IMG/VR virus record: IMGVR_UViG_3300025117_000028
Span: 1 to 64,000 of that record
Reading direction: 5' to 3' (one strand)
Length of the DNA stretch: 64,000 nt
From: a virus
Shown: one piece after another, positions 8,301-16,600 of the stretch
How positions within the stretch are numbered: position 1 is the stretch's first letter
Layout: the number at the start of each line of letters is the position of its first letter
Position numbers and translations under genes: made by a program
Notes under the pieces: model-generated
What the model was told of the DNA's origin: nothing
Seen by the model: only the letters and a program-made list of their open reading frames with translations
Databases searched by the model: none

Positions 8301-9614
8301 TATGATTCTAATACTGTTTATTACTTAGATGAAGGAACTGATGGCACTTCGATGTCTAAAATGGAAACATTTGAAGCATTACAACGTGCTTACCGTGATC
8401 TTGAAGCTACTGATGTTGATATCGTTTATCCTGTTGGGACTTATCTTGATGACATGAATATTGCCGATGGCGACACTGTCACTATTAATCATCAGGACAA
8501 TAGAGTTGTTGGCCGTCATTATCCTGCTGCTGGTTCTACTGGTGACGTTCTTGGCTATGTATACGTAGAAGAAGTCAATGGCGAACTAGAATTCTGGTGG
8601 GATACCGATGGTGATGGAGATGCTGAAATTTGGCCCGTTGGCTATACTGGCATTACTACTCCAACTCGTGATTCAACAGATCCTTTAGTTGCGGCTGATT
8701 TCCATGAAGTTAACTTTGCTTATCAGCTTGGCGATTTCTGCTTTAGTTTATCAGTTAATGATAATGAAGCATTTGGCGTAATCGGAACTAAGGGTCCTAC
8801 TAATTATGGCGCTGCTGCTATCTCTAACTGGGTTGGACAAGCTCCTACTTATAATAGTGCTGGCGAAGTTGTTGTAAATGGTTCGGGTCTCTTAGGAAAC
8901 AAATTTATGGCCGGTGCTATCGGACATGACTATGGGTTCTTTGCTACTTCTTCGGGTTACTTACCTACTTCAGGTTCTTTCGAAGCCGATTCTGATGTCT
9001 TAACTGACTCTAACGGCGAGATGATTGATATTGGTAAGTATCTACGTATAGTTGCAGGCCAGGGACGTTACCTCAATAGTTTTGACACAACTGGATTTGG
9101 CTATGCTGATCCGGCTGCTGGTGCTCTTGCTGGTTTATTCTCTACTCTTGCTGCTGATGAAGCAATAACCAATAAGTCTCTTGTTGGTCTCAGTATGCCT
9201 TATAATATCAATAAAGCTAAACTGAATAGTTTAGTGGGTGCACGTTATATTATGTTGAAGCCTGTGAATGGTGTTGCGACTGTCGTTGACGGTCCTACTG
9301 CTACTAGGGCAACTTCAGACTATAACCGCGATACGACTTGCCGAATTGTTTCGGAAGCTCTTAATAGAGTCAGAACTGTTGCTCAGCCGTTTATTGGCAA
9401 AGGTGCTTCAACTCTCCGCATCACTTCTCTTGAACATGCGGTAAATGAAGCTCTTAATGCAATGAAGGCTAGCGGTTCACTTATCGAAAAATATGTCTCT
9501 GTGTATCAAACCTCAGAAATGAGAGCACAAGGACTAGTTGATATCGATATGACTCTGGTTGTAGCCTATGAGATTCGCAAGATCCGTGTAAAAGTCGGTC
9601 TGGCTCTACTATAA
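5352..9614 (+). CDS. Tail sheath protein, unusually large
   Basis: This 1420-residue protein has the ends of a contractile tail sheath subunit. The N-terminus (1-95) has a strand-rich domain with PTPRGPIVLVLGSA. The C-terminus (about 1285-1420) has the conserved helical/strand layout: a DYNRDTTCRIVSEALN region, a helix with ALNAMKASGSLIEKY, and a final strand pair ending in AYEIRKIRVKVGLAL. Known sheaths are mostly about 350-700 residues (T4 gp18 is 659), so roughly half of this one is extra. The middle is Thr/Ser/Gly-rich beta sequence, probably extra domains on the outer surface; one near residues 283-350 is a module also seen in two baseplate-side proteins. A strong AAGGAG lies before the ATG. 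The tube gene follows 11 bases downstream, the usual sheath-tube pair. Confidence 0.88.
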   Translation: MIDNFSNLPSVVTEQVDGNIRFSPTPRGPIVLVLGSASKGTSAGYYVSRVGDAFSTFGKTGTLTRGLEEVAGFGAENVFLKRIGAKSATLYNVGGIGNYIQTALKDDSAGEDYEIVYLCPSQIAGGVTTGRLRVRNSSGTVVYDNYAGLATVLDNGEVYVSGTFTEDLDEETYISTDDEDWISMADLAGDIINVAGQAFAEGDGATTEFPLPWSLIDPFSVKIYVDESDGTDYAEAAYKDFDYGGNSLLSEYGVLLEKDIAPSVSFPVAGKYGLMLHQIEVLGGTLSTGITLKFTDQNGDDIDGTGNSYDTISVDAASTPAQVAAAINGHSVIEHKLFAKVSSNYVNIFDIQNPTTQDSGLFYIECTSGAAAIVLKSQNPEDVAAGVASNISFVNSSLQITKTDGWGTGVEEEMLLEIWGDEDDNVGSTYITAVIGGGTIIEVTEQDFIFGCVDESAGANVRYRISNRMMPIVKFGTALPAATGSTAITLDGFGFVSAHDGIDTTNSVLFVPGTANSDELLAGLDGASLEMCPHASTLRHQVGLDGGLLEASGYTLATTEEPTVTNVQDLILAYYPIDYTCGTGLNTGKYGTEGNGNSGAITLAIASGAALTITNGGWNENISIALQTTSSIWTGVPTTSYADGEITMTLNAPSTADLSDPINWLAAGEEVYLYVDTTDVAEAGWYEVIDLNDTTDVLTLVGTANFTGNGANITSLFFADNDANTPALINTALIAADSSYRFLNDAGGVSTSTIPITEAVSFATLASGVDATWTFTDATSAGSAVYDKGYWETTVGWSIVWTGGSVNEFALSGCITGGTLISAAMLSVGDIIQFVDLTDSPAFIVESAVASGSDLRVIVRDSTQDISALLPAISQGAIVGNVVLGGSGDGIVIRKDNSYEIPESVLSYDDVDITTDVVYWTQDATDPKSTAVSIDGDESNLDVVDELENSITIDAITYASLSDEQAVEQIAIVEADEAFATYSYDSNTVYYLDEGTDGTSMSKMETFEALQRAYRDLEATDVDIVYPVGTYLDDMNIADGDTVTINHQDNRVVGRHYPAAGSTGDVLGYVYVEEVNGELEFWWDTDGDGDAEIWPVGYTGITTPTRDSTDPLVAADFHEVNFAYQLGDFCFSLSVNDNEAFGVIGTKGPTNYGAAAISNWVGQAPTYNSAGEVVVNGSGLLGNKFMAGAIGHDYGFFATSSGYLPTSGSFEADSDVLTDSNGEMIDIGKYLRIVAGQGRYLNSFDTTGFGYADPAAGALAGLFSTLAADEAITNKSLVGLSMPYNINKAKLNSLVGARYIMLKPVNGVATVVDGPTATRATSDYNRDTTCRIVSEALNRVRTVAQPFIGKGASTLRITSLEHAVNEALNAMKASGSLIEKYVSVYQTSEMRAQGLVDIDMTLVVAYEIRKIRVKVGLALL

Positions 9615-9625
9615 GGAGATAAGAA

Positions 9626-10264
9626 ATGGCTAGAACACAATATAATACTTTCGGTGGCGTAGACATTAAAGCCGTTATTGGCCCTTATGTTTTGGCGACA
9701 TTGCAGGCGATTTCTTATTCAATCGTTAGAGAGAAAGTACCTGTTTATGTTATGGGGCGCGTAAGTCCTATGTCTTTCGGACGAGGCAAACGTGCTATTG
9801 CTGGATCTATGATCTTTATAACTTTTGACGCTCATCCTATTTTGAATGATGTATTCGAAATAGAATCACAGGCGAAACCAGAAGCTGGGAAAATGTTCAC
9901 TTTCTATGCTGATGTTGATGAAATAGGACCAGCTAAACAAGAGAGAGCAACAAGCTTTGATTCGAAGGCGGTACCCTCTCAAGGACTCGCAGAGAAACCA
10001 AATTTCCCGAATGATAGCGATCTAAGGACTGCGTATTATGTCGATCAGTTAATGCCTTTCGATATTGTCCTTGTGGCAATGAATGAGGTAGGAACTAAAG
10101 CTGATATGCGTATTCTTGGTGCTGAGCTACTTAATGAAGGTTGGGGCATTTCTATTGATGACGTAGCTTCTGAAACCCAATATACTTACGTTGCTAAGGA
10201 TGTTTGGCATTGGAAACCTCGTTCCGGTAGTGTTGGGCTAGTTGCAGAAGGAAAAAGCAAGTAA
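9626..10264 (+). CDS. Major tail tube protein
   Basis: This 212-residue protein has a length and place typical of the tail tube subunit: directly after the sheath, with AAGGAG before its ATG. Residues 8-75 hold a strand layout ending in RGKRAIAGSMIFITF, and residues about 138-200 contain MPFDIVLVAMNEVG and a closing GAELLNEGWGISIDD motif. Both are recognisable features of the tube fold. The next two genes encode proteins with the same landmarks, so this one is taken as the main tube by size, position and expression signals. A hairpin follows it and probably reduces downstream expression. Confidence 0.8.
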   Translation: MARTQYNTFGGVDIKAVIGPYVLATLQAISYSIVREKVPVYVMGRVSPMSFGRGKRAIAGSMIFITFDAHPILNDVFEIESQAKPEAGKMFTFYADVDEIGPAKQERATSFDSKAVPSQGLAEKPNFPNDSDLRTAYYVDQLMPFDIVLVAMNEVGTKADMRILGAELLNEGWGISIDDVASETQYTYVAKDVWHWKPRSGSVGLVAEGKSK

Positions 10265-10278
10265 TTTAATCTTTTCGA

Positions 10279-10306
10279 GGAAGGGAGAAACGGATATCTC
10301 CCTTCC
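10279..10306 (+). terminator. Perfect 10-bp hairpin after the tube gene (weak terminator or mRNA-stability element)
   Basis: GGAAGGGAGA and TCTCCCTTCC form a perfect 10-bp stem with an 8-base loop. There is no real T-tract after it (GTTCTTAAC). It may be a leaky terminator or a 3' protective hairpin that leaves more sheath/tube message than downstream message. Confidence 0.6.
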
Positions 10307-10317
10307 GTTCTTAACTT

Positions 10318-11334
10318 ATGAATACAATTGCATCTTTTTCTGGTGTTGACACCAAGGTTATAGCCTATTTTGAAGGTATGGCTGGGTATAATATACCTAA
10401 CTTAGTCCATATTAATATATCTTCATATCGGGATTCTAAACCTGTCCGTACTCTTGGAACTAATCATGATAAGGGTCGTACTAAAGGTTGGAGAACAATT
10501 GCTGGAACAATGATCTTTAGTGTTCTTGGAGAACAACCATTAAGAGAATTAATTAATATATATAACCTACCTCTTTCTAGAGAACAGCAAAAAGCCGCTA
10601 TAGATAGAATCGAGAAAGAATTAGAAGAAATAAAGATCGAAACTCCAAATAGACAGTGGGAACAAAAAAGTCGTGAAGAAGAAGGAAAAGAAGAAGAAGT
10701 TACTATAACGAGATTAAGAGAAGCTCTACTTGATGTACAATTACTGTATGATAAGGAGTTTTTACTATATACCGATGAAGTCAGATTAAGAATGCAAAAC
10801 TGGGGCCATCGAGGAAGAACTTATGTAAATATGAGAACTGGCAATTTAGCTCTTCTCCAAAAAGAGATAAACTATTACGAACAAACAATTTTAAAAAAAG
10901 AAGGAGAGATAATAAGGAGAATCGTATCTCCAGAGACAATATCACGACTTAAAAATGAATTAGCATACTGGAATAATACTTGGAACTCAGAACGGTCTTC
11001 TATGCATGAAAATATTCCATCTATTTCTTTACTAGACCAATTACCTCCAATTTCTTTAATTGGTGTTCCGCAAAACGAAGTAGGAGATCGAGCTATATTT
11101 GCTTTATTAGGAGTGACTTTTCCTGCTTCTGTTTTAGGCATGGGAGTCAGTGACAGTATTACAGAAAATTCTATTCAATTTGTAGCAACAGATTACTATC
11201 CATTAGAATCTAGAACAGAAATAAATAGTTTACTTTGGAAACGAGAGAAGCAGATATCTGTTCCTGCTACCAATATTTTAAATCAACCTGAATTTCAAGA
11301 TTTCCTAACCCAGACAAGAAGGACAGACATTTAA
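10318..11334 (+). CDS. Tail-tube-like protein with coiled-coil insertion
   Basis: This 338-residue protein repeats the landmarks of the preceding tube protein: FSGVDTKVIAYFEG near the start, GWRTIAGTMIFSVLGEQPL near residues 60-78, and a C-terminal LPPISLIGVPQNEVG with GVTFPASVLGMGVSD. Between the two halves, residues about 80-230, lies a charged Glu/Lys/Arg-rich insertion with the heptad look of a long coiled coil. The stop overlaps the next start by one base (TAATG). It is probably a specialised tube-fold subunit, such as a tube tip/initiator or distal-tail ring, present in few copies. The fold assignment is inferred from comparison with its neighbour. Confidence 0.6.
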   Translation: MNTIASFSGVDTKVIAYFEGMAGYNIPNLVHINISSYRDSKPVRTLGTNHDKGRTKGWRTIAGTMIFSVLGEQPLRELINIYNLPLSREQQKAAIDRIEKELEEIKIETPNRQWEQKSREEEGKEEEVTITRLREALLDVQLLYDKEFLLYTDEVRLRMQNWGHRGRTYVNMRTGNLALLQKEINYYEQTILKKEGEIIRRIVSPETISRLKNELAYWNNTWNSERSSMHENIPSISLLDQLPPISLIGVPQNEVGDRAIFALLGVTFPASVLGMGVSDSITENSIQFVATDYYPLESRTEINSLLWKREKQISVPATNILNQPEFQDFLTQTRRTDI

Positions 11335-11972
11335 TGGGTCTTTATACTTACGATTATTTCTGTGGCGCAAATTGTTCTGTGTATATAGGAGATACATGGG
11401 TTGATGATCTAGTTTACTTATCCTACGAAGCCAATTCAAGTAAGATCCCTGTTTATGGATATGCTTCTACACATTGGGATGCAATGTTACCTGGTCGAGT
11501 ATTGATACAAGGAACTTTTGGTATAGCTTTTAAAGAGACTATTCTTATTCCTGCTATTATTAGATCGTTTAGGTACGACCAACTACCTCAAGAAGATTTT
11601 GATGTCAGAACTCCGTTAACTGATGGACAAAAAATAAAGGACTTAGAAGCCGAAAACATACGTTCTGGCAAATATAGAACTTCTTTATATAATTATTTGA
11701 ATTCTTTGAGTGTAAAAGACTTCAAATCTGAAACAAAAAATTTAGAACAAAAACTTTTTGGTAGCGCCTATAACTTAGATGCTATTTCCGAGTTGGAATC
11801 TCTTGAGTATTATAAAGATGGGTTTAATATATTTATTTCTTTAAAAACAGAAAACAGTCAGACTTCTAAACAGATTTTAAATGTTCATATTGTAGGCGAG
11901 TCTATGGCTCATGATACGTCTGGAGATCCAATAGGTCAAATATTTAATTTTTTTGCTCGTCAAGTTCTGTAA
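11334..11972 (+). CDS. Third tail-tube-like protein
   Basis: This 212-residue protein shows the same N-terminal layout as the two proteins before it: a GDTWVDDLVYLSYEA strand, a switch to IPVYGY, then GRVLIQGTFGIAFKE where the tube protein has its IAGSMIFITF strand. The C-terminal half carries a charged helical stretch (about 100-150) and a final strand pair. Similarity is by pattern rather than high identity. Start and previous stop share one base, indicating coupling. A minor tube-fold subunit, such as a hub adaptor or terminal ring, is a reasonable guess. Confidence 0.5.
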   Translation: MGLYTYDYFCGANCSVYIGDTWVDDLVYLSYEANSSKIPVYGYASTHWDAMLPGRVLIQGTFGIAFKETILIPAIIRSFRYDQLPQEDFDVRTPLTDGQKIKDLEAENIRSGKYRTSLYNYLNSLSVKDFKSETKNLEQKLFGSAYNLDAISELESLEYYKDGFNIFISLKTENSQTSKQILNVHIVGESMAHDTSGDPIGQIFNFFARQVL

Positions 11973-11978
11973 AATTCA

Positions 11979-11987
11979 TGTTACAAT
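11979..11987 (+). promoter_or_regulatory. Candidate extended -10 promoter element
   Basis: TGTTACAAT in the 45-base gap before the chaperone-type genes. It matches the TGNTAYAAT core seen at 1366 and 30592. No convincing -35 hexamer is present, as can happen with extended -10 promoters. Confidence 0.4.
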
Positions 11988-12017
11988 TTGTTATTCACTT
12001 CAAACTAGAGGATAGTC

Positions 12018-13025
12018 ATGCCTAAAGATTTAGATAAAGATGAAGCGGCTAAACTAGAAAGATTAGCCAAGGAAAGTGCTGCCGGAATGTTGGCTGAAAT
12101 AGAAAAAGACAAGAAAAATCCAAAGAAAATTATGTCAAATGAAGAATTCGATGATTTGATTAAGTCTGTCCCTGCATCTTTGGGAGATAGGCGCGATGAA
12201 CCTTGCCCATTTTGCGGAGAAGGACCTCAAGGATTTTGTGAATGTGATGATAGTCTTGATACATATAAACAGTTGTTAAGACAAGCAGGAAAAGAACCTC
12301 CAAAAAAGGAAAAGAAACCAGTTCCAGATAAAGCAACTTTACGAAGAACAGATATTCCTAAAGTAAATAGGCGTTTTTCTAAACCTCCAGTAGAAGAAGT
12401 AAAAGAAGAGCCTAAACCTGAGGTGAAAGTCGAAGAAAAAGTTATTGAAACTCCTGTAGAACCTCAAAAAACGTTACAAGTGGCAAGTCAGACTCCCGCT
12501 TTACGAAGAAAACGGTATAACCTTACTGAAATGTTAGAAAAAGTTGAGGATTCACATACCGAAGCAAAAGAACTTCCTCCTATCGTAGAGAAAAAAGTCG
12601 AAAAACCAAGAATTCAGCAACCCAGAGAAGAAATTCCAGAGGTAGATGAAATTGCTACTCATGTAGAAGCTTTAATTGATAAACCAGGATGGCCAACATT
12701 AGAACAAACTAATTCTTGGAAAGCGAAATATGGAAAAATCTTTTATATAGCCCTAGAAACAGATGAAATTTATTTTTATCGTCGCCTGTTAAATTATGAA
12801 GAGGCTGAAATTCGGCGTTCTATTACTAGTCAAGATGAAGATCTTCGAGGTGTTGAGTACAATGAAGCGATTATTCGTAGATGTGTCCTTTTCCCAGATC
12901 TAACCGACAGTCTTAAAATTAAAGATTTGCCTGCGGGCGTTGTTCCTACTTTAATTAATGCCATAATGTCGTCTTCTCACTATATAGATGTATCTGCAGC
13001 TATGCGTTTAGTTCGCAAACTATGA
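12018..13025 (+). CDS. Putative tail assembly chaperone with four-cysteine cluster and disordered linker
   Basis: This 335-residue protein has three parts: a charged helical N-terminus; a cysteine cluster C63-x2-C66 and C74-x-C76; and a long Pro/Glu/Lys/Val-rich, probably disordered stretch (about 90-215). A compact helical domain (about 218-335) ends it. That last domain has the layout of tail assembly chaperones from large myophages: a LLNYEEAEIRRSI helix, an IIRRCVLFPDL helix and a final LPAGVVPTLINAIM helix. It overlaps the next gene by ATGA, and the pair sits immediately before the tape-measure-type gene, the usual chaperone position. No classic -1 slippery heptamer was found at the junction. 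The cysteine cluster is unusual for this family and its role is unknown. Confidence 0.55.
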   Translation: MPKDLDKDEAAKLERLAKESAAGMLAEIEKDKKNPKKIMSNEEFDDLIKSVPASLGDRRDEPCPFCGEGPQGFCECDDSLDTYKQLLRQAGKEPPKKEKKPVPDKATLRRTDIPKVNRRFSKPPVEEVKEEPKPEVKVEEKVIETPVEPQKTLQVASQTPALRRKRYNLTEMLEKVEDSHTEAKELPPIVEKKVEKPRIQQPREEIPEVDEIATHVEALIDKPGWPTLEQTNSWKAKYGKIFYIALETDEIYFYRRLLNYEEAEIRRSITSQDEDLRGVEYNEAIIRRCVLFPDLTDSLKIKDLPAGVVPTLINAIMSSSHYIDVSAAMRLVRKL

Positions 13026-13621
13026 CAATCCCTATTGTTTCAGAAACTAAGGCTCGTTATCATACTCTTTATACATTTGAGTGTGAAGAGATGGGGCCAA
13101 TTGTTTTTGCTCCTATGTCCATAAAAGACGTAGAGCAATATCTTTATATATCTAAAGTTTCTTATCCTATTGCTGCAGAATTAGAAGCAGAATTTTTATG
13201 TAAATATATTATAGAGCCAATTTTTACTATAGATAAGATAAAGCCACTTCCTTATGGAGAAACTAAAACCGTCTTCAATATCATGCTCTATCTTTCACAT
13301 CCTAGTGGAGTAAATGATATAATCAATAATATACAAATATATAGGAGCGTTTTTAAAAATAATCTCTTAGACCAAATGTTCTCCTTTATATGTCAGGCTT
13401 TTCCTGCGTATACGCCTGATACTTTAAAAGAAAAAAAATGGCCAGAATTAATTACGTTAATTACTATGGCAGAATTTATTAACGGAGACTTTGAGATTGT
13501 AACATCAGAAACAGCTAAACAAAAAAAACGCAAACCCATATCTGAAGAAAGGATAGTCACAGAAGATCCACGAGAGGAGTACTTAAAACAACATGGCCAA
13601 CAGACCGAGACATCATGCTGA
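13022..13621 (+). CDS. Putative second tail assembly chaperone
   Basis: This 199-residue, mostly helical protein follows the previous gene with a four-base overlap. Its own 3' end overlaps the giant downstream gene by 29 bases. It has an N-terminal strand segment (GPIVFAPMSIKDVEQYL), a central helical domain, and a W-P-E-L-I-T-L helix near residue 140, followed by a basic KKKRKP stretch and acidic tail. In many phages the second chaperone is made by frameshifting; here a separate start coupled by ATGA gives the same two-protein set. The role is inferred from size and position next to the tape-measure-like gene. Confidence 0.5.
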   Translation: MTIPIVSETKARYHTLYTFECEEMGPIVFAPMSIKDVEQYLYISKVSYPIAAELEAEFLCKYIIEPIFTIDKIKPLPYGETKTVFNIMLYLSHPSGVNDIINNIQIYRSVFKNNLLDQMFSFICQAFPAYTPDTLKEKKWPELITLITMAEFINGDFEIVTSETAKQKKRKPISEERIVTEDPREEYLKQHGQQTETSC

Positions 13622-16600
13622 AAGTATCATATCTCTCGATATTGAAACGACTGGTCTAACAGACGAATCTAGAATTTATGATATTGGTATTACCGATTAT
13701 GAAGGTCAATATTTATATCAAGAACGATTTGAAGGATCTTTCATAGAAGACGTTCTAAAGCGTCCAGACGAATATAAAACATCCCCCGAAATTTCGACCT
13801 ATGCACTACGCCATATCCAGCAAATAAAAGACATGGACAGTGCTGAAGCTCTTGCTTATGCTCGATCTTTAGAAGCAAGTGAGAGATTAGATCCATCTAA
13901 ATTATATGACACCCTCCAAGAAACTATGAGAGGGAAACAGTTATGGGTTTATAACCTTAACTTTGAACGTCGTCATATCTATCATAAAAGCGGTTTTGAT
14001 CTTGGCCATCCTAAATTCCGCGATACTCGAATCGAAGAGTTAAGAAGTAAAATAAAAACTGTTCCTACTCTTAGCGAAAATTTTGGCAATTATAGAAAAT
14101 TACTTGGTAGATATAGGAACTTATTAGCCCAAGGGACTCCTGGCGCTTTCGACTTAATGGAAATGGCCAAAGCAACTATGGCTGTTGCTATTGAAGAAAC
14201 GCATAAAGGTAGAGGGTTTTTCAAACAAAGCGCACTTGCTCTTCGTGGAGAAGATGTTGTTACTGGGTTATCTGCTGAAAATTTTGCTCAAGCACTAGAT
14301 TTTCTCAATCTTGAAGGTAGAGTAGGTGAAAGTCATATTGCTTCCATGTCTAAGACTAGCGATACTATTCTTAACGTTAAAATTCTAGATGTATTAATAG
14401 ACATTTCCGATGTAGTCTTTAACCCAAAAAAGAGTATTGCAGATTTACCTCTTGCTGGGAAAACACTTTTAAATATTTTAGGCAATTCGTATTTAGAAAA
14501 TAAACAAGAATCGATGCGGAAACAGATGTCTTCTCGATGGGAAGAATTCATGAGAGGACATCGTACTAATGAACTATTACAATTCGACAACCCCGTTGAT
14601 GCCTTAAGGGCTTATGGCCAAAAATCTTTACGCAATACAGGAATAACTGGGCAAGATGCTTTAATTGATAGGCTAATATATCAGACTAGAGAAGAGGCGC
14701 GCAAAAATTTAGCAACATATCATAAAACTCCTTTTACTTCTCAATGGAATCGTCTTTCTAAGCTTACTGGTTTAGAAGATAATCGTTTCATATCGAAAGG
14801 TTTTTCTTTACTAGAAGGTAATAAAAGAGTCGTTGCTGGTGTGGGGCTAGCAGGTTTAGTAGGGATGCCTGTATTAGGACTTCTTACAAGACAAGAAAAT
14901 ACCGCAAATACAGCTTCTTCAATTTTATCTATTGTAGGAATGGGAGGCGTAGGCGCGTGGGCCTTATCTAAATTTGCTCCTAACTGGGCACCATTAAGAG
15001 GAAAAGCCGCAGGTACAGCAGGATTAGTTGGTGCTGGATTGATGGCCGCTGGTGCTATTACTGGTTTCAGTTTCAATGCATTAAGAGACAATACAAAAGC
15101 CGCAGAAATGCGTCATGCATATACCGCTTTCGGATCAGGTTATGTAGGAATGGACCAAGACACTAGAACTGCTACCATGTCTAGTGGAAACTGGCCTAGT
15201 TATCTAATGACTGGTATAGGTTGGTATGCTTCTCCCTATATGAGAAATTTGATGCAAAAATTAATGAGATTCCCAATTATGCCTTTTGACATGATGGGTT
15301 TATCTTATCTAGAAACAGAGAAGGGAGAATATGCTCGTCGAGCAGGAAAGTCGATGGCAACATTGGGTGACTGGGCGCACAACTTAGCTCGGCGCATTGA
15401 ATTATCTCCTTCAACTTTAGGTATTGGACGAATTCTTCAATTAGGAACTTTGGCTAGCGGTGTTTCTTTATATGACACTACACATGTTATAGAAATTTTA
15501 GGGAAGCAAAACGAAAAAGATCTAATCAAATATTATTCAAAATTAGTAGGTAAAACCGAAAAACAATTTCTAGATATATTACGACAAACCGAAAGCACTA
15601 AACTCTTATATAAAAGAGGAGCTATATATGCCGGTGGAAAAAATGGTCTTCGAATTGGAGAAGCCCTAACTACCAACGTTACACTTTTACAGAATCATTA
15701 TTTAAAACCATCGCGCGCACAAATCTTAAACCGGTTAGAAACTGGAGCAGATATAGAATATGGGTATAGATCTAGTTTAATCCATGCATATACCAAACCT
15801 AGAGGTATTAATCTTAGAGACGAAGAGTTTGTTGCCTATCCTAAATTTCTAAGAGAAACGCGTCCATTTAGTTTTGGGGCAAAAAAATTCGCTAATTTTG
15901 AAGAAGCCAAAGAAGACTTCTTGAAAACCATGAAGCCTCTCTGGAGAGATTTTCGTCGCACTATGTCTCACTATGTTGGTCCATACTTTAATATTGCCGC
16001 AAGACGTGCTGCACTATTAGCTCAGACTCCATTTGCTTCAGTTGCGGAAATGTTACCAGAACCCATGCAAGATAAAGTATTGGGTAAATATAAAGAGATC
16101 ATTAACAAAATCAGACAGAAGTGGATTCCAGGATTGCCCAAATGGGGCTCTCCTTTTATAGCAGAAGAAGGTGGAGCCTTCACTAAGTTTGGAGCAAAAC
16201 TAGGGGCAAAATTAGGCATTCCTGTTCATGCTTTTGCACATTCTACTCCCGGAATTTTCTGGAGAATGAGTAAGAGTGTCGCTAGTTTAAGTTTACTTCC
16301 CTTTGCTTATAAGGCCATAGACGATTTAATGTATAACTTAGTAGGAGTTGGACCTACTCAAATATTAGCAACTGCTTCTGGCGGAATTAAAACGGCCTTT
16401 TCTGCCGTTTCAGATATTACCGGATTAACAGAAATAGCCAAGACGCAAGAAGAAGCAGGAGCCCCAACTGGACCAGGTGGATTCTTAAAATGGATGCTTG
16501 GAACTACTGGTACTGGAATGGTTGCCGGAGCTGCTATTGGAGCTGCAAAGAATTTTAAGACCGAACTAGCCGCTGAAGGACTTGAACGTTTAAAAGCCGT

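Noticed and set aside
13521-13530. A8C run near the end of the second chaperone gene as a possible frameshift site
   Set aside because: A -1 slip would reach a stop after five codons and a +1 slip also stops soon, so it does not make a fused chaperone.
14741-15091. 116-codon open frame on the - strand
   Set aside because: Ala/Pro-rich reading that mirrors the Gly/Ala membrane segments of the giant + gene; treated as a shadow.
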